From NCBI RefSeq assembly GCF_039525035.1, contig NZ_BAAAHE010000004.1, forward strand, positions 147,482 through 192,557: a stretch of 45,076 nucleotides of DNA, given 5' to 3'. A program made the position numbers and the translations under genes. This document shows, piece after piece, positions 1 through 10,800 of the stretch. The stretch's first letter is position 1. Each line of letters begins with the position of its first letter. The notes beneath the pieces were generated by a model, which ran no database searches, was not told where the DNA came from, and was given only the letters and a program-made list of their open reading frames with translations. The DNA comes from Sporichthya brevicatena (GTDB lineage: Bacteria; Actinomycetota; Actinomycetes; Sporichthyales; Sporichthyaceae).

Positions 1-368
1 AAGCTGATCTTGATCGCGCGCACCCCGGGTTCGCTGCAGAGGGCGAGCGCCGCCGCGGTGCGCTCGACGTCCCGGGCGAGGGGTGAGGCCCACAGCGCCG
101 CCCGGACGCGGTCGTCCTTGGCCGCGGCCTCGAGCACGAGCTCGTTGAACGAGAACGCGACGTCCGGGTCGGGGACGCCGTAGTTCGGGATGACCAGCGC
201 GCGCTCGACACCCTCGGCTTCGAGGTCGGCGAGCAGTTCGCCGACCGTCGCGCGCGCGGTGACGTCGGGGTTCACCGCGGGGCCGCCGTAGAACCCGAAC
301 GGGGGCAGCACCCCGAGGTGGCGGTGCGCGTCGCGCAGTCCCGCGCCCGGGGCCCCGACCGGCGCCAT
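1..368 (-). CDS. amidohydrolase-like metal-dependent hydrolase (3' part outside window)
   Basis: This reading frame opens with ATG at 368 and runs off the left edge without a stop, giving about 122 residues. The N-terminus has an Asp-Ala-His-Arg-His stretch (residues 13-17), which resembles the first metal-ligand strand of amidohydrolase family 2 TIM barrels. It is followed by a region like the first helices of that fold (LLADLEAEGVERALVIPNYG). The ATG overlaps the TGA of the upstream monooxygenase by 4 nt (ATGA), so the two are probably translationally coupled and in one operon. The family call is inferred from a fragment: the remaining metal ligands lie outside the window. Substrate unknown. 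Confidence 0.66.
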   Translation of the reverse strand, partial: MAPVGAPGAGLRDAHRHLGVLPPFGFYGGPAVNPDVTARATVGELLADLEAEGVERALVIPNYGVPDPDVAFSFNELVLEAAAKDDRVRAALWASPLARDVERTAAALALCSEPGVRAIKIS

Positions 369-1636
369 CAGGCCACCGCCTCGAGTCCGGCGTGGCGGAC
401 GGCCTCGATGCGCTCGGCGAGGTGCTCGGCGTCGGCGCCGACCCCGCAGAACCGCCCGGAGCCCCAGGTCCACTGCCAGGGCAGGCCGAGGAAGTACAGC
501 CCGGGGCACGTGGTCTCGCCGCGCGTGTGGACCGGATGCCCGCGCCCGTCGAAGACCGGCGCCTCGATCCAGGTGTAGTCCCGGGTGAAGCCGGTGCTCC
601 ACACGACCGCGCTCACCCCGGCGTCGGCGAGGTCCAGCGTCAGCGCCGCGTCCGCCGGCGGTGTCCACACCGGGACGTACCGCGCCTCGGTCGGGGCGTC
701 CACGCCGGCGGCGTCGATCCAGGCGTCGATCGAGTCCTTGATGGACTCCGACACCGCGTCGGCGGCGTCGAGGTTGGCTGCCAGGTCCGTGCCGAATCGG
801 ACGGTACCGTCGGCGATCTCCAGCAGCCGGCCGTGCAGGGCCATGCCGTCGCGGGCGAAGGCCCGCAGGTCGATGTCGCGCCCGCCGTCCCGGCCGGTGA
901 CGTAGTGGTTGACCCGGAACCGGACCGCGTCCGCGTTGTCGAACTCGTCGATCGTCCTGCGGTAGTAGCCCATGTCCTCCAGCCACGCGACGACGTCGCG
1001 CCCGCGGTAGCGGCGGGCCACGCGCGGCGCGGACCCGGTGGCGAGGTGGACCTGACGGCCGGCCAGGTGCAGGTCCTCCGCGATCTGGCAGCCCGACTGA
1101 CCGGTGCCGACGACGAGCACGGCGCCGGCGGGGAGCGAGTCGGGGTTGCGGTACTCGCTGGAGTGCAGCGACACGACCCCGGCGGGCAGCCGCTCCGCGG
1201 CGCGCGGGACGCGGGGAACCTGGTACGGCCCGGTGGCGACGACGACCTGATCCGCCGTCAGCGTCCCGGCCGAGGTCTGGATCTCGAACCCGCCCTCGGG
1301 CCGGCGACGCAGCCGGGTGGCCGCGACGTCGGTGTGCAGCTCGGGACAGGCGGCCGCGTACTTCTCCAGGTAGGCGACGACCTCGTCGCGGAGCATGAAC
1401 CCGTCGGGGTCGGCGCCGTCGTACGGGTGCCCGGGCAACGTGCACTGCCAGTTCGGCGTGACGAGGCAGAAGGTGTCCCAGCGCCGGGAGCGCCACTCGT
1501 GCCCCGGGCGGTGCTTCTCCAGGACGACGTGGTCGACGTCCCGCGCCCGCAGGCACGCGCTGATCGACAGGCCGGCCTGGCCACCCCCGACCACCACGAC
1601 CGTGCGGTGCAGCCCGTCCAGGCGGCCGGCGGTCAT
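368..1636 (-). CDS. flavin-dependent monooxygenase, MSMEG_0569-like
   Basis: A 422-residue FAD/NADPH-dependent oxidoreductase of the flavin-containing monooxygenase type, expected to be cytoplasmic. The N-terminal FAD Rossmann motif GGGQAG lies at residues 17-22, and a second dinucleotide-binding motif ([10 protein letters not shown]) lies mid-protein. The segment [18 protein letters not shown] and the C-terminal [17 protein letters not shown] resemble the MSMEG_0569 subfamily, a member of the conserved nitrilase (Nit1C) gene cluster of actinobacteria and cyanobacteria. Its start overlaps the stop of the 96-residue gene by 4 nt, and its stop overlaps the amidohydrolase start by 4 nt. Family membership is recalled from known sequences and was not searched. 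The natural substrate is unknown. Confidence 0.85.
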   Translation of the reverse strand: MTAGRLDGLHRTVVVVGGGQAGLSISACLRARDVDHVVLEKHRPGHEWRSRRWDTFCLVTPNWQCTLPGHPYDGADPDGFMLRDEVVAYLEKYAAACPELHTDVAATRLRRRPEGGFEIQTSAGTLTADQVVVATGPYQVPRVPRAAERLPAGVVSLHSSEYRNPDSLPAGAVLVVGTGQSGCQIAEDLHLAGRQVHLATGSAPRVARRYRGRDVVAWLEDMGYYRRTIDEFDNADAVRFRVNHYVTGRDGGRDIDLRAFARDGMALHGRLLEIADGTVRFGTDLAANLDAADAVSESIKDSIDAWIDAAGVDAPTEARYVPVWTPPADAALTLDLADAGVSAVVWSTGFTRDYTWIEAPVFDGRGHPVHTRGETTCPGLYFLGLPWQWTWGSGRFCGVGADAEHLAERIEAVRHAGLEAVA

Positions 1637-1923
1637 CGGTCGAACCCGTCGACGACGACGGCGCCGGACGCGTGCTCAGGGGAGAGCCCGGCCGCCTTGA
1701 TCTCGATCAGCTCGAGCTGCGTCATCGCCTGGCCACAGCCGAAGCCGTACTTGGCACGGACCCGGTCCGAGCCGAGAATCAGCGCCTGGCGGCTGCGCTC
1801 GACGAAGTCGCGGACCGGGTAGGAGGTCCCCGCGGTGAGGTATTCCTCGATCACCAGCGAGGGGGAGTAGCAGCGCATCTGCGAGCCGTCGGGCCAACTC
1901 GTCCGGACGAAGATCTCGGGCAT
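1633..1923 (-). CDS. MSMEG_0570-like small nitrogen-starvation response protein
   Basis: A 96-residue protein of unknown biochemical function. The N-terminus ([14 protein letters not shown]), the following [15 protein letters not shown] and the [10 protein letters not shown] segment match what I remember of the MSMEG_0570 family, reported to respond to nitrogen starvation and always found beside the MSMEG_0569-type monooxygenase. It starts at ATG 1923 and its TGA overlaps the ATG of the monooxygenase by 4 nt, so it leads this minus-strand operon. No signal peptide or membrane segment is visible. The pairing of this small protein with the correct monooxygenase type is the main support for the call. 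Confidence 0.75.
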   Translation of the reverse strand: MPEIFVRTSWPDGSQMRCYSPSLVIEEYLTAGTSYPVRDFVERSRQALILGSDRVRAKYGFGCGQAMTQLELIEIKAAGLSPEHASGAVVVDGFDR

Positions 1924-2054
1924 GACGGCGAGTAGATCCGCGGCTCATGTCCCGGTGGTTGCCTCCGGAACGGGAGCAGGTAACCGAGTTCTCACGGCCT
2001 TCGTTTCCGTTCGGTTGCGAGCTCTGCTCGACGTTTCCCCCGGGCCCGGGCCCG

Positions 2055-2615
2055 TCAGCCGACCTCCAGCGCCGTGCACAGCCAGCGGGACCGGCGCGAC
2101 TCGAGCCGGAAGGCGAGGGCCTTCGGCCGGGTGAGGCCATGGACCACCGTCGTCACCTCGGCGATGCCGGCGGCGGGGGAGCAGATACGCACGGCGCGCA
2201 GGGCCGCCCGGCGGCGCGGGCGCGCGGCCGCGAGGGCCGCGTGGCGGGCGAGGACGTCGAACACCTCGGGCAGGGTCCACTGCCGGAACTGCCCTGGGGT
2301 GCGCTCGCCGGTGAGGATCTGGGCGATCGCCATCGCGAGCGTGTCCGCCCAGCACCGTAGCGGCGGGAGCGTGTCGTCGTCCGGGTCTTCGACCGGCGGC
2401 TCCGCGAGCACGCGCAGCACCGGCGTCGGAGCGGCCGGCACCCCGGAGGGGAGCGTGAAGGTGAGGGCGAGCGTGCCCTGGACGGCGGTGACCGGGGCGA
2501 CCGGGGCGACCGGGGCGACCGGGGCGACCGGAAGCACCGGGGACTCGTCGTAGGGCGGCTCGGTGGCGGGCGCGGGCAGGCGGCGCAGGCGGTACGCGGC
2601 GGCGGCCACGGACAT
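2055..2615 (-). CDS. Rv3235-family conserved actinobacterial protein
   Basis: A 186-residue protein. The conserved part is C-terminal (about residues 90-186) and ends in RSRWLCTALEVG, the hallmark end of the Rv3235/DUF6459 family; its function is unknown. The N-terminal third is low complexity, with a Val-Ala-Pro repeat produced by a 9-bp tandem DNA repeat. An in-frame ATG exists at 2651, but the ATG at 2615 is preceded at normal spacing by a GGGGGAG Shine-Dalgarno sequence, so I chose it. It is divergent from the DUF6912-like gene; both families are often found near secA in actinobacteria, which is not in this window. Confidence 0.75.
   Translation of the reverse strand: MSVAAAAYRLRRLPAPATEPPYDESPVLPVAPVAPVAPVAPVTAVQGTLALTFTLPSGVPAAPTPVLRVLAEPPVEDPDDDTLPPLRCWADTLAMAIAQILTGERTPGQFRQWTLPEVFDVLARHAALAAARPRRRAALRAVRICSPAAGIAEVTTVVHGLTRPKALAFRLESRRSRWLCTALEVG
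2490..2531. repeat. 9-bp tandem repeat inside the Rv3235-family gene
   Basis: Four near-perfect copies of a 9-nt unit (GACCGGGGC on the plus strand) encode a Val-Ala-Pro tripeptide run in the minus-strand protein. The unit is a multiple of three, so copy-number change would lengthen the linker without breaking the frame. Confidence 0.85.
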
Positions 2616-2784
2616 ACGAACTCCCCCGGACGGCGCGGGCCGGCTCCCCATGGCGGTGGGGACCGGGCGACGTCCTGTTCGTGATCATGTGGGTGCGGGT
2701 GGGCAAGTTCTACGCGCTAAGTTACTGGCGAGTCAAGGTTCGTCCCGAGCCTTGTGGACAACCGATCGCAGGAGGTCAGGGCCG

Positions 2785-3285
2785 GTGCGGGTCTATCTGC
2801 CGACCACCTTTCCGGCGCTGGCCGCCGCCGCGGCGGCCGGTGGCTTCGGTCCGGCGCCGCTGCTCGCGTTCGCCGTCACCCCGGCCCTGCGCGAGTGGTA
2901 CGCCTCCGGCGACGCGGAGGAGCTGGAGTACGCCGCGACCGTCGACGCCGCCCGCGAGTGCCTGCGCCGCCTGGCCGCCGACCCCACCGCGCCACCGCGC
3001 CGGGTCGTGGTCGCGGCCGACGTCCCGGACGAGTCCGTGCAGCCGGCTCCCGACGTCCATCCGGCGGCCGTGCACCTGACCGCCGAGGTGCCGATGCGCA
3101 AGGTCGCGTCGGTCCACGTCGACGAGCCGGAGGCCGAGAACGACATCCGCGCGGCGGTCGCCGCCGTCCCGGCCGCCGACGCCGGCGACGCGGATGCGGC
3201 TTTTGTGGTCGACGGTGCCGAAGACCACGACTTGCACTGGTACGCCACCCAGGAGATCGAGGCGTTGATCGCCACGGTGTCCTGA
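2785..3285 (+). CDS. DUF6912-like conserved actinobacterial protein
   Basis: A 166-residue cytoplasmic protein. The start is GTG at 2785, preceded nine bases upstream by a clean GGAGG (2771-2775); the product begins MRVYLPTTF. The pattern of an N-terminal strand, an Ala-rich helix with ALREWYASGDAEELEYAA, then a VVVAADVPD strand and a C-terminal HWYATQEIEALI is what I associate with the DUF6912 family of actinobacteria, whose function is unknown. It is transcribed divergently from the Rv3235-family gene across about 170 nt. No catalytic motif is apparent. The family name is from memory. Confidence 0.72.
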   Translation: MRVYLPTTFPALAAAAAAGGFGPAPLLAFAVTPALREWYASGDAEELEYAATVDAARECLRRLAADPTAPPRRVVVAADVPDESVQPAPDVHPAAVHLTAEVPMRKVASVHVDEPEAENDIRAAVAAVPAADAGDADAAFVVDGAEDHDLHWYATQEIEALIATVS

Positions 3286-3324
3286 CCCGGTGGGACTTGC
3301 CGGACAGGTCTCGACGGACATGAC

Positions 3325-3339
3325 CTGACTGATAGTCAG
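3325..3339. promoter_or_regulatory. 15-bp perfect inverted repeat
   Basis: CTGACT-gat-AGTCAG forms six perfect pairs around a 3-nt centre, about 40 nt after the preceding stop and 157 nt before the secreted-protein start. It is too short and lacks a T-run for a convincing terminator; an operator is possible but unproven. Confidence 0.35.
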
Positions 3340-3495
3340 AGTCGTTGTGAATCGGGCACTTCGGGCGATCCGCGCGGGGTTACAGGCCCACGGGCAAGGC
3401 TTCGTCAAGCGATGGTTTGATCGGGATCGGCGAGGGGCATCCGGCGGTCCAAGGCACCAGTACTGCGGGGGGCAGGAACTAACTCAGGGGGAACC

Positions 3496-3957
3496 ATGCC
3501 GAAGATGACCCGTGCCGCGGTGCTGCTCGCCACGGCCACCGCCGTCGCCATTCCGACCGCCGCTCACGCCGGCGAGATCGGGGCGGCGGCCTCGACCAGC
3601 GAGCAGTCCTACGGGACGCTGGCCATCTGCGCGGGCCGTGCCGACGGTCCGAGCTCGAAGATCCAGCTCGTCCGCAAGGGCAAGGTCGTCAAGACCTTCC
3701 GCCTCGCGGGCTGCAAGGTGCTCACCAAGGGCAAGGGGCTGCCGAACGGCAAGTACCAGGTCCGGCACACCGCGCCCAAGGGCTACGTGACCACCGGCTG
3801 GATGGCCGGCGGGGTCTCGGGCAAGGGCGACCAGAGCCTGAGCAGCGTCAGCCGCTCCAGCTTCACCGTCAAGCCGCGCAAGACCATGTCGACCGCCGGC
3901 TTCGTGCACAAGAACAGCGCGAACTGGGTGACCTTCACCCGCACCGCCGCTCGCTGA
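3496..3957 (+). CDS. small secreted protein of unknown function
   Basis: A 153-residue protein with a clear Sec signal peptide: MPKMTR, a hydrophobic Ala/Val stretch, and AHA-GE as the likely signal peptidase I site near residue 25. The mature part is basic and rich in Gly, Ser and Lys. It has two cysteines (AICAG and AGCKV) that could form a disulfide. A GGGGGAA ribosome site lies just before ATG 3496. I recognise no catalytic motif, anchor or cell-wall sorting signal, so it is probably released or associates with the wall by charge. The roughly 210 nt upstream contain a short palindrome but no other gene. Function not assigned. Confidence 0.8.
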   Translation: MPKMTRAAVLLATATAVAIPTAAHAGEIGAAASTSEQSYGTLAICAGRADGPSSKIQLVRKGKVVKTFRLAGCKVLTKGKGLPNGKYQVRHTAPKGYVTTGWMAGGVSGKGDQSLSSVSRSSFTVKPRKTMSTAGFVHKNSANWVTFTRTAAR

Positions 3958-3987
3958 CCCGAACGGCGGGGTCGGCTGCCGGGCCGG

Positions 3988-5415
3988 CTACAGGTTCGGA
4001 CAGATCGGCCGCGGAACGCCGTGGTCGCTGGTGGCCTCAGGGGTGAGGCTGCCGGCGACTGCGGCCGCCGCGCGCGCCCGGATCGCCTCGACGTTCGGGT
4101 GCACGCTGGATCCCACGACGTCGAGGATCGTGACCCGGTCGATCTGCGCGGTCCGCCGGTGCTCGCGGACCAGTTCCGCGAAGTCCGGCAGCACGTCGGC
4201 CGGGATGTTCGTGAGCAGGACCTGCTTCGCCGCGCTGGTGAACTCGCGGATCGAGGTCAGGAGTGAGCCCGGGTCGGCCTGCCGCGCGATCGCGGTGAGC
4301 AGGCACCGCTGCCGGGCCTGGCGCTCCTCGTCGCCGCTGGCGAAGCGGGAGCGGACGTACCAGAGCGCGTGGTAGCCGTCGAGCTTCTGCCGGCCCAGGG
4401 GGATCGCCCCGTGCGGACGCGCCGTCACCGTCCCGTCGCCGGCGTGCGAGCCGCCGATCGGGATCGGGAGACCGTCGCCGGAGCGGACGTTCATCGTCAC
4501 ACCGCCGAGCGCGTTGACGATCTTCCGGAAGCCGGCCATGTCCGTGAGGACGTAGTAGTCGATGTCGATGCCGGTCAGGTAGGCGGCAGTGTCGGTGATC
4601 GCGGCCGCGCCGGCGTTCTCGGGCCGCACGTGCGGCATCAGCGCCGGGTTGTCGGCGGCCACCGTGTAGAGCCCGAACCAGAACTCGGGATACCCGTTCG
4701 GGTAGGCCTTCGCCAGCGGGGTGCCCGGCCGCATGGGGATGTTCTGCAGGTTGCGCGGCAGGCTGATCAGCGACGTCCGGCCCGTACGGGTGTCGACGGT
4801 CGCGAGGATCAGCGCGTCGGTCCGGACCCCCTTGCGGTCGTCCTCGCCGTCGCCGCCGAGCAGGAGCACCGAGACCCGGTCGCGGTCGGCGAACGGCACC
4901 GGGGTGGGGGTCGGGCTCGGCGTCACCGGGACGCCGGCCGCGTCGGTGGCGGTCTGGAGCAGGTCCGAGCGGAACTTGTCGGACAGGACGTCGCGGGCGG
5001 CGTAGACCGTCGACGCGCCGTAGGTCAGTGGCGTCATCACCGCGAGGCAGGTCAGGCCGACGAGCCCGCGGGTGACGGCCGCCTGGGACCCGGACATCCG
5101 CGGCGGGCGGGCGGCCCGGTAGGCGGAGACGATCGTGGCGCACCAGAGCAGGCCGGCGAGGACCAGGCCGCCCGCGATCGCGAGCAGGACGTCGGTCTTC
5201 ACCGCGAGGCGCTCGGTCGCGGACGCGTCGAGCGTCAGCAGGACCGCGCCGAGGCCGACGACCAGGACGATCGTCGCCAGCAGCAGCGTCATCCCGGCGC
5301 GGCGGCGGCCGACGATGAGGTGCCCGACGCCGGGCAGGAGCGAGGCCACGGCGGCAGTCCGGGCCCGACGCACCGCGCGCGCCTGCCGAACCCGATCGCG
5401 TCGCGACGCCTGCAT
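3988..5415 (-). CDS. LytR-CpsA-Psr (LCP) family cell wall polymer ligase
   Basis: A membrane-anchored LCP phosphotransferase, the family that attaches teichoic-acid, arabinogalactan or capsule-like polymers to peptidoglycan outside the membrane. From ATG 5415 (475 residues) there is a basic N-terminus, several hydrophobic segments (roughly residues 17-65, 75-100 and 115-135), a Pro/Thr linker (TPSPTPTPVP) and then the LCP domain. The domain shows VSVLLLGGDGEDDRKGVRTDALILATVD and SLPRNLQ, with the conserved Arg/Asp residues that bind polyprenyl phosphate, and a C-terminal WYVRSRFASGDEERQARQRCLL segment. The upstream start at 5505 was rejected because ATG 5415 is preceded by a G-rich ribosome site. 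It is divergent from pruA. The polymer substrate cannot be told from sequence. Confidence 0.88.
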   Translation of the reverse strand: MQASRRDRVRQARAVRRARTAAVASLLPGVGHLIVGRRRAGMTLLLATIVLVVGLGAVLLTLDASATERLAVKTDVLLAIAGGLVLAGLLWCATIVSAYRAARPPRMSGSQAAVTRGLVGLTCLAVMTPLTYGASTVYAARDVLSDKFRSDLLQTATDAAGVPVTPSPTPTPVPFADRDRVSVLLLGGDGEDDRKGVRTDALILATVDTRTGRTSLISLPRNLQNIPMRPGTPLAKAYPNGYPEFWFGLYTVAADNPALMPHVRPENAGAAAITDTAAYLTGIDIDYYVLTDMAGFRKIVNALGGVTMNVRSGDGLPIPIGGSHAGDGTVTARPHGAIPLGRQKLDGYHALWYVRSRFASGDEERQARQRCLLTAIARQADPGSLLTSIREFTSAAKQVLLTNIPADVLPDFAELVREHRRTAQIDRVTILDVVGSSVHPNVEAIRARAAAAVAGSLTPEATSDHGVPRPICPNL

Positions 5416-5528
5416 GGAACCCCCACCCCCGGACGAACCCCACCCTTTCGGGCAGCCGGTCGTGATTCTTGCTCCCCGGGGCGGGCGATGCAGGGCGTTC
5501 GGCATATGTGGCGTGTCACGATGATCAG

Positions 5529-7154
<1,626 letters not shown>

Positions 7155-7193
7155 CGCGCCCAACTTCTCCTGCTTCCGCAGGCGCCCCAGACT

Positions 7194-7254
7194 CCCGAAA
7201 GCGCAGCACAGCACCTCCGAAGGTCAAATCGGGGTGCCATGCTGCGCTTTCGGG
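7194..7254. terminator. two-tier hairpin between convergent genes
   Basis: A perfect 15-bp stem (CCCGAAAGCGCAGCA at 7194-7208, partner at 7240-7254) encloses, after a 2x2 internal loop, a second 5-bp stem (7211-7215 with 7233-7237). It sits between pruA and the convergent SRPBCC gene and would work as a bidirectional terminator. There is no long T-run. Confidence 0.7.
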
Positions 7255-7300
7255 GGAAGGCGCGACGGGGGAGGCGCGACGCGACGGGGGAGTGGCGGCG

Positions 7301-7768
7301 TCAGCCCTGCTCGGCGGCGGCCTTCACCTTGGCGAGGGTCTCCTCCATCGCGATCTTGTTCGTCACGGAGCGGTCCTTGACGCCGCTGACGAGGCGGCCG
7401 ACGGTGCCCATGCCGGGCATGCGGCGGTCGACCCAGGTCTCGGTGACCTTGCAGCCGGTGGGGGTGGGCTCGAAGTCGTAGACCCAGTCGCACAGGACGA
7501 TCGGGCCGGCGCTGACGCGGAAGGAGAAGACCTTCGCCGAGGTGGCTTCGAGGACGGTGACGTCGGTCGACCACTTGCGCCAGCCGACGGCGTTCTTGCC
7601 CTTGAACTTCACGCCGGGGGCGGGCTCGGTTGCGCCGCCCTTCCACTTGCCGCCGCGGTTCTCGGTCGACCACTCGCCCATGCGGGGGAGGTCGGAGATC
7701 ATCGCGTAGACCTTCTCGGCCGGCGCGGCAATCTCGGTGGACACGGACACTCGGTTCTTCTCGGTCAC
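7301..7768 (-). CDS. SRPBCC (START/polyketide-cyclase fold) family protein
   Basis: A 155-residue single-domain protein of the SRPBCC helix-grip fold, which binds hydrophobic ligands in a deep pocket. The pattern is typical: an N-terminal strand ending in IAAPAEKVYAMISDLPRMGEWS, long beta strands, VTETWVDRR, and a C-terminal amphipathic helix (TNKIAMEETLAKVKAAAEQ). The start is GTG 7768, with GAGGAG eight or so bases upstream; no signal peptide. It lies downstream of and parallel to the giant glutamate dehydrogenase gene, but a small hairpin and its own ribosome site suggest separate expression. The ligand and any catalytic role are unknown. Confidence 0.85.
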   Translation of the reverse strand: MTEKNRVSVSTEIAAPAEKVYAMISDLPRMGEWSTENRGGKWKGGATEPAPGVKFKGKNAVGWRKWSTDVTVLEATSAKVFSFRVSAGPIVLCDWVYDFEPTPTGCKVTETWVDRRMPGMGTVGRLVSGVKDRSVTNKIAMEETLAKVKAAAEQG

Positions 7769-7788
7769 GGCGGAACTCCTCGTGCGGC

Positions 7789-7810
7789 ATTCGGGACGAA
7801 TTGCCCGAAT
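7789..7810. terminator. short hairpin downstream of glutamate dehydrogenase
   Basis: ATTCGGG at 7789-7795 pairs with CCCGAAT at 7804-7810 across an 8-nt loop, between the gdh stop and the SRPBCC start on the minus strand. It is a plausible weak terminator; the evidence is only the stem. Confidence 0.4.
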
Positions 7811-7839
7811 CCTCGCACCCGGGAGTTACCGAGCGGTAG

Positions 7840-10800
7840 TCAGCCACGCGGCGACGCGAGCAGGCTCCGGAACGAGCGCATGGCCACCGACGCCATCGCG
7901 AGGTCGAGGGCCTCCGCCGCGGTGATCTCGGAGAAGACCTTCATCGCCCGGTCGACGACCTCGCCGGCCTCGGCCCGCCAGGCCGCGTAGTGCTGGCGCG
8001 GGGTCGCGGTGGAGCCCCCGGTCGAGAGGACGTCCGCGGTGAGCGCGGCGTGCGCGGCGAACAGGTCCTCGCGGACGCTCGCCCGGGCTGTCGCCTTCCA
8101 CCGGTCGTCGCGGGGGAGGGCGTTGATCGCGGCGAGCAGCTTCGAGATCGCGAGCTCGTCGGCGAGCAGGAAGTACACCTCGGCGACGTCGGCACGGGAG
8201 AACCCGCTGGTGCGCGAGACCTCGACGATGTCGAGCGCCGCGAACGCCAGGTCCATCGCGGCCGAGCGCTCGGCGAGGTCGTGGGGCACGCCGGCGGCGA
8301 CGAGGGAGTCGCGCTCCGCGGCGAGGGCGTCGGCGTCGGTGCCGCGGACCATCTTCGGCACCATCGCGAGGACCTCGGTGACCCCGGCGGAGAAGAACTC
8401 CACCTCGGCGTCGATGTCGAGCGGCGAGCGGCGCTTGGCCAGGAGCCAGCGCGTCGCGCGCTCGGCCAGCCGACGGGCCTGCAGCCGCATCCGGGTCTGG
8501 ACGTCGGCGGGGATCTGGTTGTCCAGTGCGGCGACGTCCTCGCGGAACGGCTCGAGGTCGAACGCGTCCCGCGCGACCAGGTAGGCCCGCGCTATGTCCA
8601 CGGCGGGCGCCGCCGTCTCCTCGCTGAGCCGCTGGAGGAACGTGATGCCGGCGTCGTTGACGAGGTCGTTCACGACGGCGGTCGTGAGGATCTCGCGCCG
8701 CAGCGGGTGGGCCGCGATCTCGGCCGCGAAACGCTGCCGCAGCGGGACCGGGAAGTAGTTCACCGCGACGGGCTGCAGCGCCGCCGACTCCGGCAGGTCG
8801 GAGCTCAGCAGGGCCGAGTTGAGCACGATCTTCGTGTAGGCGAGCAGGACGGCGAGTTCGGGCGCGGTGAGGCCGCGACCCTCGGCCTCGCGGGCCGCGA
8901 TCTCCTTCTCCGTCGGGAGGAACTCCAGCGCGCGGTCGAGCACGCCGGCACCCTCCATCGTCCGGATCAGCCGCGCGTGGGCGTGGAGCAGTTGCGGCGC
9001 CTGGGCGAGCGCATTGGCGAGCGCGATGTTCTGCGCGTAGTTGTCCTGCAGGACCAGCGCGGCGACCTCGTCGGTCATCGACGCCATCAGCGAGTCCCGT
9101 TCGTCGCGGGGGAGACTCCCGCCCGCGACGAGGCTGTCGAGCAGGATCTTGATGTTCACCTCGTGGTCGGAGGTGTCCACGCCCGCGGAGTTGTCGATCG
9201 CGTCCGTGTTGATCCGGCCGCCGGCACCACCGACGCCGTGCAGGGCGTACTCGATGCGCCCCCGCTGCGTGAAGCCGAGGTTCCCGCCCTCGCCGACCGC
9301 GCGGGCGCGCAGGTCGGCGCCGTCGACGCGGATCGCGTCGTTCGCCTTGTCGCCGACCTCGGCGTGCGTCTCCGTCGACGCCTTGACGTAGGTGCCGATG
9401 CCGCCGTTCCAGAGCAGATCGACCTCGGCGAGCAGGATCGCGCGCAGCAGGTCGTTCGGCGTCATGGCGGTGACGTCCTCGCCGAGCCCGAGCAACGTCC
9501 GCACCTGTGGGGTGATCGGGATCGACTTCGCGGTCCGCGGGTGGACGCCGCCGCCCTCGGAGATCAGCGACGCGTCGTAGTCCGCCCACGACGAGCGGGG
9601 GAGCGCGAAGAGCCGTTCCCGTTCCGCGTAGGAGGTCGCGGCGTCCGGGTTCGGGTCGAGGAAGATGTGCCGGTGGTCGAACGCGGCGACCAGACGGATG
9701 TGCCGCGAGAGCAGCATCCCGTTGCCGAAGACGTCGCCCGACATGTCACCGATGCCGACGCAGGTGAAGTCCTCGTTCTGGCAGTCGATCCCGCGCTCGC
9801 GGAAGTGGCGCTTGACCGACTCCCACGCGCCGCGGGCGGTGATGCCCATCGCCTTGTGGTCGTAGCCGACGGACCCGCCGGACGCGAACGCGTCGCCGAG
9901 CCAGAACTCGCGGGCGACGCTGATCTCGTTCGCGATGTCGGAGAACTTCGCCGTGCCCTTGTCCGCGGCCACGACGAGGTACGCGTCGTCGGGGTCGTGC
10001 CGGACGACGCCGGCGGCCGGCACGATCTGACCACTCACCAGGTTGTCGGTGACGTCGAGCATTCCGCCGATGAAGGCGCGGTAGCAGGCGACGCCCTCGG
10101 CCGCGAAGGCGTCGCGGTCGGTGTCGGGGGACCCGGAGGGCGCCGGCGGCCGCTTGACGACGAACCCGCCCTTGGCCCCGACCGGGACGATGACGGTGTT
10201 CTTCACCATCTGCGCCTTGACGAGGCCGAGGATCTCGGTGCGGAAGTCCTCGCGCCGGTCGGACCAGCGCAGACCGCCGCGCGCGACCGGACCGAAGCGC
10301 AGGTGCACGCCCTCGACGAACGGGGCGTAGACCCAGATCTCGAACATCGGCAGCGGGGCCGGCAGGTCCGGGCAGCGGTGCGGGTCGAGCTTGAACGCGA
10401 GGGCCTGGCGGGCCTCGTCGCCGCGCGGGGGCACCCAGTAGTTGGTGCGCAGCGTGGCCTGGATCATCGCGAGGAACGCCCGCAGGATCCGGTCGGCGTC
10501 GAGGCTGGCGACGTGGTCGAGCGCGTCGGTGATGTCGGTGGTGAGGGCCTGGCAGAGCTCGACGCGCTCGGGGGCGTCGGCCGCTCCCAGCTTCGGGTCG
10601 AAGCGAGCCTCGAAGAGCAGGGCGAGGGTGCGCGCGATCGCGCAGTTCGCGGTGACGACCTGCTCGAGATACTCGTATCCGAACGTGGTGTTGGTCTGGC
10701 GTAGGTACTTCGCATAGGCGCGCAGCACGGCAACCTGACGCCAGGTCAGGCCGGCGGTGAGGACCAGCTGCTGGAAGTTGTCCGACTCGGCGCGGCCGTC

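Noticed and set aside
1967-1984. GGAAC and GTAAC upstream of the MSMEG_0570-like gene as a GlnR site
   Set aside because: The half-sites are 8 nt apart instead of 6 and only one pair is present.
7990-10704. A 904-codon plus-strand frame opposite the glutamate dehydrogenase gene
   Set aside because: It runs across the catalytic core of a well-conserved gene; composition is Arg/Asp/Val-rich as expected for an antisense frame.
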